Shown: positions 24,756 to 33,832 of the stretch, in pieces
How positions within the stretch are numbered: the stretch's first letter is position 1
Layout: each line of letters starts with the position of its first letter
Assembly: GCA_040755725.1 (NCBI GenBank)
Contig: JBFMAI010000009.1
Span: 80,768 to 144,767 of the forward strand
Reading direction: 5' to 3'
DNA from: JBFMAI01 sp040755725
GTDB taxonomy: Bacteria > Planctomycetota > Phycisphaerae > UBA1845 > Fen-1342
Length of the DNA stretch: 64,000 bases
Made by a program: the position numbers and the translations under genes
Notes under the pieces: model-generated
Database searches by the model: none
What the model was told of the DNA's origin: nothing
What the model saw: only the letters and a program-made list of their open reading frames with translations

Positions 24756-26693
24756 ATGCCCCGGCGAATCCTGTGCCCGCTGTGCCACCGCGTACTGATC
24801 GCCGCCGATCTCGTCGCCGGCGAGACCAAGCGGTGCCCGGTGTGTGGCGGCGTGTTTCAGGTGCCGGCGTTCATGGCCCCGCCCGCGGCCCCGCCCCCGC
24901 CGACCCCGGCCGCCATCCCCCGGTGCCCCGGCTGCGGGCACGAAGTGGGTCCCTCGGCCTCGATTTGTCGTCGGTGTCAGCGGGATCTGCGTACCGGACG
25001 GCGTTTGCCCTGGCGCCGCCGCCTGCGTTTGTTCACTTGGCGTTTCTGGGCCGTGGCCGGGTTGGGACTGGCCGCCGGGGGGATTCTGCTTAGCGCGGCG
25101 GTGCAGTTCTGGCTGATTCGGGCGCGGACGACCGATGTGACCTTCGTCCCCACGACGCAGCGGACGCTTCCGGTGGACGACCTAGCTCGGGCCTTGCTGG
25201 CGGCGCGCGACGCGGAGGAGCGTCGGGCCGCTTTGGACGCGCTGCGCGGCGTCGAGGCCCAGGCCGCCCCCGCCGTCGCGGAGTACTTGGCCGCGAGCCT
25301 GGAGAGAGCGGACGGGGCGCCCGCCCTGGGTGCGAACCAGCGGGCGGCGATTGACTTGCTGGCGCGACACGGTCCGGCTTACCCCGACGCGAAGTCCGCG
25401 TGGTGTGAACGACTCACTCGTTGTCAGAAGGTTTCCCGCTTGCGCGATGCGGCCCTGCGCGCACGGGCCCTGCTCGGGGATGCGGGAGCGTTGGACGAGC
25501 TGGCCGAATTGTGGCTGTCACGACTGAACCATCTGTTGCTGCTCAAACGACTGGCCGGCGTGACTCAGAGCGAAAATCATCCCGCGATGGCGCTGCTGCT
25601 CCGTCGTGCTGCCGAGGAAACGGCCCGGGCCGCCGACGGTCTGCGCGCGCTGTCCTGCGACGACGCGGCGCCCGTGTTTGAGCGCGTGGTCAGCGCATAC
25701 TGGGGCAGTTGGCAATGGCTGGGACAAGACGCGGGCGAGCGCTTGGCCGAGGCGGTCTTTGACTTGGGACGGCCGCCGGGCGCGCGGCTGGAGTTCCGGC
25801 CCGAGGACGTCCGCCGTCCGCGTGACGCGCTGCGCGACGTGGCGCAGCGGGCTGCGCCGGCGACGCGCGCGGCGGCCGGGCTGATCCTCTTGCAGCGCGG
25901 CCCGCAATATCGGACGCTCGGCCACACGATCGGCGACACGCTCGCGGCCCTACTGCCCAACGTGGACGGCGCCGACCAACAGCGGCTCACGTGGACCATC
26001 GGGCTGCTGCGCGGACGCCTGTTCGGCCCCGAACCGCGCCGCCACCCGGCGGATGTGACGTCCGACGAGGTTGTCGCCGCCCTGCGCTGGGCCCATCCGG
26101 ACCAGCCCGCGCGACTGAAAGACCCTCTGCCGCGGCCTCCCTTACTGCGCTACCGGGCCGTGACGGCGGCGCGGCGCCTGGAGCAGGACTTGCTGACGGA
26201 CCTGACGGGAAGCTGGCCCTCGGCGGCCACGGCGCTGGACCGCTGGCTGCGCGCGGGGCTCGGCTGCACGCCGCGCATCGAGGCCCTGCTCGATCCCGCG
26301 CAACGCACGCCAAGCTACCCCGGGTTCGCCGCCGCCCTCGTCATTGTCGCCGCGTCCGATGCCTGGACGCTGCAACCGCAGCTCGAATTGTGGCACGAAG
26401 CGACGGAGCAACCGGCGTGGGTCCGGGCGCTGGCGTACACGGTGCTGGGGAGCTTCGACGCGCGCCGCGGTCGTTGGGACAGCGGCTGGCCAGCGGGCTT
26501 GGAACTCGGCGACGTCGAGCTGCTGGAGCGCAGGGAGCCGGGCTGGTGCCACTTCGGGCTGGTGCTGGCCGCGGGCGGGCCACCCATGCTGTCGCGGCTG
26601 CGGGATTTCGAGCCGGCGCCGCTGCCCGGCCGAATCCGCGATAGACTCATACAGGCGGCGGCGGACGCCGCCCGGGTCCCGACGGGCCCGTGA
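24756..26693 (+). CDS. Zinc-ribbon membrane protein with helical repeat region
   Basis: 645 residues. Two zinc ribbons are at the N-terminus, CPLCHR ... CPVCGG and CPGCGH ... CRRCQR, followed by a basic patch and one membrane helix (RFWAVAGLGLAAGGILLSAA). The remaining 500 residues are Ala/Leu/Arg-rich helices, similar in appearance to HEAT/ARM-type repeats. I do not recognise the family. Cytoplasmic zinc ribbons on a single helix with an outside helical domain suggest a scaffold or sensor. ATG at 24756; an in-frame ATG 26 codons earlier encodes only Pro/Arg-rich sequence. It is followed 27 bp later by the rhomboid gene. Confidence 0.65.
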   Translation: MPRRILCPLCHRVLIAADLVAGETKRCPVCGGVFQVPAFMAPPAAPPPPTPAAIPRCPGCGHEVGPSASICRRCQRDLRTGRRLPWRRRLRLFTWRFWAVAGLGLAAGGILLSAAVQFWLIRARTTDVTFVPTTQRTLPVDDLARALLAARDAEERRAALDALRGVEAQAAPAVAEYLAASLERADGAPALGANQRAAIDLLARHGPAYPDAKSAWCERLTRCQKVSRLRDAALRARALLGDAGALDELAELWLSRLNHLLLLKRLAGVTQSENHPAMALLLRRAAEETARAADGLRALSCDDAAPVFERVVSAYWGSWQWLGQDAGERLAEAVFDLGRPPGARLEFRPEDVRRPRDALRDVAQRAAPATRAAAGLILLQRGPQYRTLGHTIGDTLAALLPNVDGADQQRLTWTIGLLRGRLFGPEPRRHPADVTSDEVVAALRWAHPDQPARLKDPLPRPPLLRYRAVTAARRLEQDLLTDLTGSWPSAATALDRWLRAGLGCTPRIEALLDPAQRTPSYPGFAAALVIVAASDAWTLQPQLELWHEATEQPAWVRALAYTVLGSFDARRGRWDSGWPAGLELGDVELLERREPGWCHFGLVLAAGGPPMLSRLRDFEPAPLPGRIRDRLIQAAADAARVPTGP

Positions 26694-26720
26694 GGGAGCC
26701 TGGGACCGCAGGAGGCCGCT

Positions 26721-27911
26721 GTGCCGCTGATACCGATCGGGACCGAGATTCGTCTACGACGGACCCCCGTGGCGAATTGGACCCTGATCGGGGTGAACGT
26801 CGCGATTCACCTCCTGGCCGGACCGGTCAGCCGGGTTGTGGGCTTCGACGTACACACCGAGTGGGCGCTCGACGCCGCCCGTCCCGCGTTGCACCAGTAC
26901 GTTACTTACCAGTTCCTGCATGGCGACGTCTGGCACCTCCTGGGCAACATGCTGTTTCTGTGGATCTTCGGCAACGCAGTGTGCGATCGCATGGGCCCGC
27001 TGGGGTACCTGCTGTTCTATCTCGCGGGCGGCGTGTTCGCGGGGTTCGCCTTCGCCGCCGGGGCCGACAACCCCATTGTCGGGGCGTCGGGGGCCATTGC
27101 GGCGGTGACCACCGCCTTTCTGGTCCTGTATCCCCGTGTCCACGTGACGATGCTGGTGTGGATGTTCTTCATCTTCACGTTTCAGATTCCCGCGATGATC
27201 CTGATCGTCTTCAAGATCATCTTGTGGGACAACATCATCGCCCCGGCGATTGACCAGGGAGCGGCCTCCAACGTCGCCTATTCCGCGCATCTGGCGGGCT
27301 ATGCCTACGGTTTTGCAGTGGCGCTGGGGCTGCTGGCCGTTCGCGCGCTGCCGCGCAATCCCTTCGACATGGTCGCGTTGTGGGACCGCTGGCGGCGACG
27401 AACGGGTTTCGGCGGTGATCTCATGCCCGGGGTGCTGACCGCCCGTCCCGTCGTGGCCGAGGAGGTCGATTCGCGTCCGCTCGAGAACGTGCCGCTAACG
27501 CCGGTCGAGCAACTGCGCGAGGAGGTGGCGGCCCGGGTGGCGGGGCACGACCTGCCGGGGGCGGCGGCCGCCTATCGTCGGCTGATGGAGCTGGATGAGC
27601 ACCAGGTGCTGGCCCGCGCACCGCAGCTTGAAATCGCCAATCACCTGGCGCAAACGCGCCGCTACGACCAGGCCGCCCGGGCCTACGAGGCCTTCCTCGC
27701 CGCGTATCCCGGATCGGCGGACGCGGCCCCGGTGCGCCTGTTCCTGGGACTGATCTACGGCCGATATCTGCAAGACTACCCGCGCGCGGTCGGCCACCTG
27801 CGCGCGGCCCTGACGGGCCTGCAACTCGACGCCCAGCGGACATTGGCCGAAGAGGAACTGCGGCAGGCGGAGGCCCGACTATCGGGCCGACCGGGTTCCG
27901 GGGGACCGTAG
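26721..27911 (+). CDS. Rhomboid-family intramembrane serine protease with TPR-like tail
   Basis: 396 residues. The first 210 form a rhomboid core: HGDVWHLLGNMLFLWIFG (loop and helix 2), GASGAIAAV with the catalytic Ser, and YSAHLAGYAYGF with the catalytic His. The C-terminal 130 residues contain AAYRRLMELDEHQVLARAPQ and AARAYEAFLAAYPGSADA, helical pairs like TPR, which may bind partners. Rhomboids cut membrane proteins within the bilayer. GTG start at 26721 with AGGAGG 6 nt upstream. It follows the zinc-ribbon gene and is separate from motA, so the substrate is unknown. Confidence 0.85.
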   Translation: MPLIPIGTEIRLRRTPVANWTLIGVNVAIHLLAGPVSRVVGFDVHTEWALDAARPALHQYVTYQFLHGDVWHLLGNMLFLWIFGNAVCDRMGPLGYLLFYLAGGVFAGFAFAAGADNPIVGASGAIAAVTTAFLVLYPRVHVTMLVWMFFIFTFQIPAMILIVFKIILWDNIIAPAIDQGAASNVAYSAHLAGYAYGFAVALGLLAVRALPRNPFDMVALWDRWRRRTGFGGDLMPGVLTARPVVAEEVDSRPLENVPLTPVEQLREEVAARVAGHDLPGAAAAYRRLMELDEHQVLARAPQLEIANHLAQTRRYDQAARAYEAFLAAYPGSADAAPVRLFLGLIYGRYLQDYPRAVGHLRAALTGLQLDAQRTLAEEELRQAEARLSGRPGSGGP

Positions 27912-28040
27912 CGCTGTCTTCGGGCAACCGGGGGCACGCCTCTATTCAACGCGGGCAAGCGGGGGGTCGATATCCCCGAAGGATGCTGCGCGGCGCCGGT
28001 GCCGCGCCGCCGGATTATTGGACAGGCAGCTCGGGCGATT

Positions 28041-28811
28041 ATGGACATCGCAACGATCGCCGGCTTGGTCATCTGCGTCATCCTGCTCATCGTCTCCATT
28101 ATGATGAGCGGGAACCTGCTGACGTTTGTGGACATTCCCTCCATGGTCCTGGTGTTCGGCGGCGCGATATTCGCCACGATGATGTGCTTCCCGCTGCGCA
28201 CCATGCTCAAGATGGTCCGCGTGGTCCGCAAGGTGCTGCTGGCCAAGCCGTCCGACCCGGTGGAGCACGTGCGGACCCTTGTGCGCCTGGCCGAGGTGGC
28301 CCGCCGCGACGGCATCCTGAGCCTGGAAAACCACCTCAATGACGGGGATTACGACGACTTCATGGTGCGCGGCTTGCGCATGGCCATCGACGGGCAGGAC
28401 CCGGCCGTCATCCAGATGGCCATGGAGCAAGAAGTCGAAACAATGATGGAGCGGCACACCGAGGGCAAAGCGCTGTTTGAGACCCTGGGCAAATACGCCC
28501 CCGCGTTCGGGATGCTCGGCACCATCATCGGCCTGGTCCTAATGCTGAAGAACATGAACGACCCGGCGAGCCTCGGCCCGGGCATGGCCCTGGCCCTGAT
28601 CACGACCTTCTACGGCTCGCTGCTGGCCAACGTGCTGTTCCTGCCCATCGCCGATAAGCTCGGCACCCGCAGCGGCGAGGAAGTCGCCGCCCGCGTGCTC
28701 ATCATCCGCGGCGTCATGAGCATCCAGAGCGGCGACAACCCGCGCATCGTCCAGCAGAAGCTAATGGCGTTTCTCGACGCCCGGCAGCGCGAGGCGCTGA
28801 CGGCCGAGTAG
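28041..28811 (+). CDS. motA: Flagellar motor stator MotA
   Basis: 256 residues. Four helices are seen, the first two at the N-terminus (ATIAGLVICVILLIVSI and VLVFGGAIFATMM), then the cytoplasmic loop, then the C-terminal pair beginning ALFETLGKYAPAFGMLGTII, where the conserved Pro and Gly are present. MotA with MotB makes the proton or sodium channel that powers the flagellum. The ATG at 28041 gives the family length; a frame 14 residues upstream is not needed. motB follows 18 bp downstream. No flagellin or basal-body gene is in the window. Confidence 0.92.
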   Translation: MDIATIAGLVICVILLIVSIMMSGNLLTFVDIPSMVLVFGGAIFATMMCFPLRTMLKMVRVVRKVLLAKPSDPVEHVRTLVRLAEVARRDGILSLENHLNDGDYDDFMVRGLRMAIDGQDPAVIQMAMEQEVETMMERHTEGKALFETLGKYAPAFGMLGTIIGLVLMLKNMNDPASLGPGMALALITTFYGSLLANVLFLPIADKLGTRSGEEVAARVLIIRGVMSIQSGDNPRIVQQKLMAFLDARQREALTAE

Positions 28812-28829
28812 CGTTAGGAGCGGCCCGCC

Positions 28830-29561
28830 GTGGCCATCGCCAAGAAACAACGGCCCGCGCCCTCGTGCCCTCTGTGGCTGGCCACCTACGGCGACCTCGT
28901 CACCAACATGCTCGTGTTCTTCGTCCTGCTGGTCTCGATGAGCGAGATCAAGAAGGACGACCGCTTCGTTGAGTTCATGCAGGCCCTGCGCGAAGCCTTC
29001 GGCTACGTCGGCGGCATGGAGACCGTCCCCTACGAGCAGGTCTTTCAGCCCAAGAACGTCGACCTCATGCAGCTCCTCATGGTCCCCGTGCGCCCCTTCG
29101 ACTGGAGCGAGGCGCCCGATCCCGGCGTCCGCGGCAAGCACCACAACGTCACCAACATCCGTCGCGAGGAGAAGTTCGAGATCGGCGGTAAGTTCCGCTT
29201 TCCCGAGCTCGTGGCCACGCTGCAACCCGAACACGACGCGCTGATCGCCGAGTACGTCGAGAAGCTGCGCGGGCACCGCACGCAAATCGAGCTGCGCGGC
29301 CACTGTAGCCGCGTGCCCGTGGCCGGCACGGACTTTCCCGACCACTTCGCCCTCTCCGTCGCCCGGGCCCGCGCCGTGGCGGACGTGCTCATTCAACACG
29401 GCGTTGAGGCCGAGCGGATCGTCGTGGTCGGCGTCGGCGCCAACGAGCCCATTGCCGTGGAGGCCTACAGCCCGGCGGAGCGGCAGGAAAATGACCGCGT
29501 CGAGGTGCTGCAAGTCAATCGCCGGGTCGAGGACTTCACCTCCCCCAGTCCGTCGCCCTGA
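28830..29561 (+). CDS. motB: Flagellar motor stator MotB
   Basis: 243 residues with the MotB plan: a basic N-terminus, one helix with the proton-carrying Asp in LATYGDLVTNMLVFFVLLVS, a linker, and an OmpA-type peptidoglycan-binding domain (IELRGHCSRVPVAGTDFP, LSVARARAVADVLIQ). The family usually shows PWLVTYADLMT; here TYGDLVTN, with Asp retained. It is a little shorter than E. coli MotB. GTG start with GGAG upstream. Transcribed with motA. Confidence 0.9.
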   Translation: MAIAKKQRPAPSCPLWLATYGDLVTNMLVFFVLLVSMSEIKKDDRFVEFMQALREAFGYVGGMETVPYEQVFQPKNVDLMQLLMVPVRPFDWSEAPDPGVRGKHHNVTNIRREEKFEIGGKFRFPELVATLQPEHDALIAEYVEKLRGHRTQIELRGHCSRVPVAGTDFPDHFALSVARARAVADVLIQHGVEAERIVVVGVGANEPIAVEAYSPAERQENDRVEVLQVNRRVEDFTSPSPSP

Positions 29562-29692
29562 CCGCCGCCGGTCGTTATGGACTCCCGCGGCAACATGGGC
29601 CATCGCCTCCCGGCCCGAGGCTCGGCCCGCCGTGTCTTGACCGCTGAGCCCGGTGCATTGACGCCGCCGGTCGCAGGTCTATGCTGGCCCGC

Positions 29693-30817
29693 ATGAAACG
29701 CCTGCTTGTGGTGGTCCCGCTGGCGCTGGCGGCCTTGGCCGCCCTCATCTGGAGTCAGCAGCGGGCCACGCCGCTCTTTGTGTCCGGCTTCATTGAATCG
29801 CACCAGATTCGCGTGGGGTCGCGCGTCGGGGGGCGCGTGGCCGAGGTTCACGTGGTCGAGGGCCAGCGCGTGGCCCGCGGCCAGCCGCTGGTAACGCTCG
29901 ATCCCTATGACCTGAACGAGCGGCGGGCGGAGGCGAAGGCCCGGCTTGCCGCCGAGCAGGCCCACCTCGACCGCCTGCGGGCCGGCACCCGCCGGGAGGA
30001 AATCGAGCAGGCGCGGGCGGCCCGCGATCGCGCCCAAGCGGTGCTCGATAAGGCCCTGGCCGGCCCGCGCCCCCTGGAGATCAAGGTCGCGGAGGACATC
30101 GTGGCGGCGGCGGAAGCGGAGGCGGTCAAGGCCCGCAAGGACTACGAGCGCATGAAGAAACTGTTCACGCAGGGCCAGGCCGCCGAGGAGGAGATGGACG
30201 CCGTCGCGCGGGCGTACGGCGTGGCGGAGGCGAACCTCGCCCGGGCGCGGAACGAGTTGGAGCTGCTGCGTGAGGGCACGCGGGCGGAGGACGTCGCCGA
30301 AGCCCAGGCGCGGCTTGCGGAGGCGGGGCAGCTTCTCGCGTTGCTTGAAGCCGGGGCGCGGGTGGAGGACATCGCGCAAGCCGAGGCGACGGTCGCCGCA
30401 GCGCGGGCCGCCGTCGCCGTCATCGAGCGGCAGCTTGCCGAGCTCACCGTCACCGCACCGCTGGACGCCATCGTGGAGGCGGTGGATCTGCGGCCGGGCG
30501 ACTTGATCGCGCCGAACGCGCCGGTGGTGGCCTTGGCCGACCCGTCCGAGTTGTGGGTCCGGGCGTTTGTGCCGGAGAACCGCCTCGATCTGGCCCTCGG
30601 CCAGAAGGTCGCCGTCCGCGTTGATTCGTTCCCGAATCGCCGCTTCGCCGGCCACGTCACGTTCGTGTCGCGCGACGCCGAGTTCACCCCCGCCAACGTC
30701 CAGACGCCGGAGGAACGCAGCAAGCAGGTCTTCCGCATCAAGGTCGTGTTGGACGAGGGGTTGGGCCTGCTGCGGGCCGGGATGGCCGCCGACGTCTTCC
30801 TGGGGCCGGCGTCATGA
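29693..30817 (+). CDS. HlyD-family periplasmic adaptor of ABC exporter
   Basis: 374 residues with an N-terminal helix (RLLVVVPLALAALAALIW) and then the HlyD/YbhG plan: a biotinyl-lipoyl half (VGSRVGGRVAEVHVVEGQRV), a long coiled-coil hairpin (residues about 70-260, Ala/Glu/Arg heptads), the second lipoyl half TVTAPLDAIVEAVDLRPG, and a beta barrel (ELWVRAFVPENRLDLA). It links an inner-membrane transporter to the outer membrane. The next two genes overlap by ATGA, giving a three-gene YbhGFR-like exporter. Start codons at 29681 and 29693 are both possible. Confidence 0.86.
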   Translation: MKRLLVVVPLALAALAALIWSQQRATPLFVSGFIESHQIRVGSRVGGRVAEVHVVEGQRVARGQPLVTLDPYDLNERRAEAKARLAAEQAHLDRLRAGTRREEIEQARAARDRAQAVLDKALAGPRPLEIKVAEDIVAAAEAEAVKARKDYERMKKLFTQGQAAEEEMDAVARAYGVAEANLARARNELELLREGTRAEDVAEAQARLAEAGQLLALLEAGARVEDIAQAEATVAAARAAVAVIERQLAELTVTAPLDAIVEAVDLRPGDLIAPNAPVVALADPSELWVRAFVPENRLDLALGQKVAVRVDSFPNRRFAGHVTFVSRDAEFTPANVQTPEERSKQVFRIKVVLDEGLGLLRAGMAADVFLGPAS

Positions 30818-31779
30818 CCGGCCCGGGGGCGGACGCCCCGGTCATCGAGGCCGACCACCTGACCCGCCGCTTCGGTCACGTCGTCGCGGTCCACGAGGTC
30901 AGTTTCACTGTCCCGCGGGCCGCCATCTACGGTTTCCTGGGCCCCAACGGCAGCGGGAAATCGACGGTCATTCGCGTCTTGTGCGGCGTCCTGCGGCCGT
31001 CGGGCGGGCGGGGGGCGGTGCTGGGCCATGATGTCGAGCGGGAGGCCGAAGCGATCAAACGTCGCATCGGCTACATGTCGCAGAAGTTCAGCCTGTACGC
31101 CGACCTGAGCGTGGAGGAGAACCTCGACTTCTACGGGCGGATCTATGGTCTGTCGCGGGCGCGCGTGCGGCAGCGCAAAAAGGAGCTGTTCGACCTGACC
31201 GGGATTGGGCCGTTCGCACCGCGGTTGGCGCGGCAACTTTCCGGCGGCTGGAAGCAGCGGCTGGCGCTGGCGTGCGCCCTGATTCACGAACCGGATGTGC
31301 TGTTCCTCGACGAGCCGACGGCGGGCATCGACCCCGTCGCGCGACGGGAGTTGTGGGACCTGTTGTTCGCGCTGTCCGGCCGCGGCGTGACGCTGTTCGT
31401 CACGACGCACTACATGGACGAGGCGGAGCGTTGCACGCACGTGGGGTACATCTATCTGTCGCGGTTGATCGTCCACGGCCGGCCCGCCGACCTGAAGCAA
31501 CTCGAGAACGTCACCCCCGCCGAGACGCGTCGCCTGGAGATCATCTGCCCGCAACCGGCGGTGACCCTGCCGCGACTGCGGGCGGTGACGGGCGTGCGTG
31601 ACGCCACACTCTTCGGCGAAGCGGTCCACGTGCTGGTCGACCACACGGTTGATGACGCCGCTCTGGTCGCCGCATCGGGTCACGCGCCGGTGACCGTCGC
31701 GCTGCGGCCGATCGCCCCGTCGCTGGAGGACGTGTTCGTCACGCTCAGCCGGCAGGAAGCCCGGCGGAGGGCGTCATGA
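30814..31779 (+). CDS. ABC exporter ATPase
   Basis: 321 residues. Walker A GPNGSGKST, signature LSGGWKQRLALA, Walker B VLFLDEPTAG and the switch His in FVTTHYMDEAE are complete, and the Q-loop is MSQKFS. It belongs to the CcmA/NatA/YbhF-type drug and lipid exporters. The last 70 residues form the C-terminal domain seen in this group. It starts inside the stop of the adaptor gene (ATGA) and ends the same way into the permease gene, so the three proteins are made together. Confidence 0.93.
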   Translation: MTGPGADAPVIEADHLTRRFGHVVAVHEVSFTVPRAAIYGFLGPNGSGKSTVIRVLCGVLRPSGGRGAVLGHDVEREAEAIKRRIGYMSQKFSLYADLSVEENLDFYGRIYGLSRARVRQRKKELFDLTGIGPFAPRLARQLSGGWKQRLALACALIHEPDVLFLDEPTAGIDPVARRELWDLLFALSGRGVTLFVTTHYMDEAERCTHVGYIYLSRLIVHGRPADLKQLENVTPAETRRLEIICPQPAVTLPRLRAVTGVRDATLFGEAVHVLVDHTVDDAALVAASGHAPVTVALRPIAPSLEDVFVTLSRQEARRRAS

Positions 31780-32921
31780 ACGGCTTGTGGGCGATTCTGC
31801 TCAAGGAATTCGCGCACATCCGGCGTGAGCCGATCACGCTGTTCTTCGCGTTCTTCGTCCCCGTGCTCCAGCTCACGATCTTCGGCTACGCGATCAACAC
31901 GACGATCGACGACATTCGCACGGTCGTCTACGACCTGGACGGCCGCGAGGCCGGCCGCGAGCTCGTGGCCGCCTTCGAGAACTCGCGCAAGTTCAAGGTG
32001 GTCGGCCGCGTCCACGATCAGGGAAGCTTCGATTACGCGCTCGCCTCGGGCCGGGCCAAGGTCGGGATCAAGATTCCACCGGACTACAGCGACCGGCTGT
32101 TGCGCGGCCAGCAGGCGACGGTGCAGGTGCTCATCGACGGGAGCGACTCGCAGGTGGCGACCACGGCGATGAACGGCGCGGCCCTGCTGGGGCTGATGCA
32201 ATCGCTGGGGCGTGGGCGGGCGCTGGCAGAATCCGTGCAGTTGGCCGCCGCCCGCGACCCGGCCGGCCGGCCGGCGCTACCGATCGAGGTCCGGCCGCGG
32301 CTGCTTTACAACCCCGACCTGAAAAGCGCCCATTTCTTCGTCCCCGGGCTGATCGGGATCATCATGCAGCTCGTGACGCTGTTCCTCACGTCGTTCGCCA
32401 TCGTCCGGGAGCGCGAGCTGGGCACGCTGGAACAGCTCTTCGTCACCCCCGTTGGCCGCGCGGGCCTGCTGATCGGCAAGCTCATCCCCTACGCCATCAT
32501 CGGCTTCGTGGAAACGCTGATCGTGCTCGTGGTGATGGTGTTCATCTTCGGCGTGCCGATCCGGGGCGAGCTGGTCCTGCTGCTCGGTCTGTGCCTGTTG
32601 TTTCTGTTCACCGCCCTGGGGCTGGGGCTGCTGGTCTCGACCCTGGCCAAGACGCAGCTTCAGGCGATCCAGTTCGCGTTCCTGATCATGATGCCGTCGA
32701 TCCTGCTGTCGGGGTTCGTCTTTCCGCGCGAGGCGATGCCGGCACCGATCTACTGGATCAGCTTCGCCATCCCGGTGACGTACTTCCTCGAGATCCTGCG
32801 CGGGATCATCCTGCGGGCCGCGACGCTGCCCGACCTGCTGCCGCACGTGATGGGACTGGCGGTTTGCTGCACGGCGATCCTTACCCTGAGCATCGCCCGC
32901 TTCCGCAAGCAACTCGATTGA
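31776..32921 (+). CDS. ABC-2 type exporter permease
   Basis: 381 residues. A first helix (PITLFFAFFVPVLQLTIFGY) is followed by a periplasmic domain of about 150 residues (from TIDDIRTVVYDLDG), then five helices with IMQLVTLFLTSFAIVRERELGTLEQL, the family motif. This is the YbhS/YbhR layout. Only one permease is present, so it would act as a homodimer with the ATPase. Substrate is unknown; relatives expel drugs and sodium. ATGA overlap with the ATPase gene. Confidence 0.92.
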   Translation: MNGLWAILLKEFAHIRREPITLFFAFFVPVLQLTIFGYAINTTIDDIRTVVYDLDGREAGRELVAAFENSRKFKVVGRVHDQGSFDYALASGRAKVGIKIPPDYSDRLLRGQQATVQVLIDGSDSQVATTAMNGAALLGLMQSLGRGRALAESVQLAAARDPAGRPALPIEVRPRLLYNPDLKSAHFFVPGLIGIIMQLVTLFLTSFAIVRERELGTLEQLFVTPVGRAGLLIGKLIPYAIIGFVETLIVLVVMVFIFGVPIRGELVLLLGLCLLFLFTALGLGLLVSTLAKTQLQAIQFAFLIMMPSILLSGFVFPREAMPAPIYWISFAIPVTYFLEILRGIILRAATLPDLLPHVMGLAVCCTAILTLSIARFRKQLD

Positions 32922-33832
32922 CCCCTCGTGCGCGTGGCGGCCAAGCGATCCCGGCAAGCCGGGGCAACAAAGCCCCAAACTCGCCGAAGAAGACTCCCCA
33001 AGAGGCGGGAGTGGTCATGACACCGCTGCCCTGGGTCCGCAATCAGAACCCACCGCGCAAGTGATGGGCGGCTCCGCTCCGCACTGGCGTGCGGGGTCCG
33101 GATGGGTGCATCCGACCGTTCGATTGCCTCTTTACCACCACTACTGCGTACGCCGCGGCGCCTGCATCGTCCGATACGCCGCCGTGTCCGTCCGAGCTGT
33201 TGGGAGACCGCACAGGGGCCGGCACCCGGGGGCGACCCCGTCGCCGCGGCAGCCAGCGAGGGCCCAGACAGGCCTTCAGGATCATCGGACGCCGACCAGG
33301 AAGGCGAGCCTCCCGGCGAGCCGCGACTCGGCAGGCCGGCAGGGTCGCCGCAGGAGACAGCCTCGCCCGCCCGTGTCGCACGAGCGCGAATGCCCATTTG
33401 GTCGCCGGCTCGTCGCGCGCGCCGCGGTCCGAGAAAGCGGGCGTGGTCGGGGCTGGGGGCGCCGGCGGCCGGGGCGGTAGGGGGGGCGGGGCGGGCTATT
33501 CAACGGTCAGCACCCCTTGCTCGATAACGATAGTGCGCGTCGTCCACACGGCGAAGGAGCCGGTGTGGCCGCGGCGCGTGACCCGTTCCGCTTCGGGCGG
33601 CGTTGTGCGCCGAACAGTCCGAAGATGCGGGTGGCCTGGCGCAAGGCCGCAAGTGAGGACACGTCTTGTCCTGGTGGACGCATCCAAACCTGCGACGTTT
33701 GACTGGGACCGGGCCCCGGTCGGCCGGCAGGGGGCGTGGTTGCGTCACCGGCCGAACACCCGTCCGGGGTGGGGTAACCGCTTCGGGCCCCGTGCCGGAT
33801 TCGCAACGACCCCGTCTGCCCTGGGAGCAACC
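32922..33832. other. 911-bp gene-free stretch before the chemotaxis operon
   Basis: No gene can be supported. It contains family 1 copy C and a few small hairpins (for example CGGATG/CATCCG near 33102-33117 and AGGACA/TGTCCT near 33657-33673). The last 200 bp presumably carry the cheA promoter and leader. A long frame open from 33089 into cheA has no protein features in this part. Confidence 0.55.
33298..33372 (+). repeat. 75-bp inverted-repeat element (family 1), copy C
   Basis: AGGAAGGCGAG ... CTCGCCCGCCC, so the termini carry a few changes; the inner part from GAGCCTCCCGGCGAGCCGCG is the same as in copies A, D and E. Confidence 0.88.

Noticed and set aside
33620..33832. A possible c-di-GMP riboswitch before cheA (GGACGCA and AAACC pieces)
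   Set aside because: The pieces do not fall into the GEMM fold, and the conserved core is incomplete.
33089..33832. A long N-terminal extension of CheA
   Set aside because: The frame is open, but the upstream part crosses a family 1 repeat and has no domain features; ATG 33833 has a good ribosome site.
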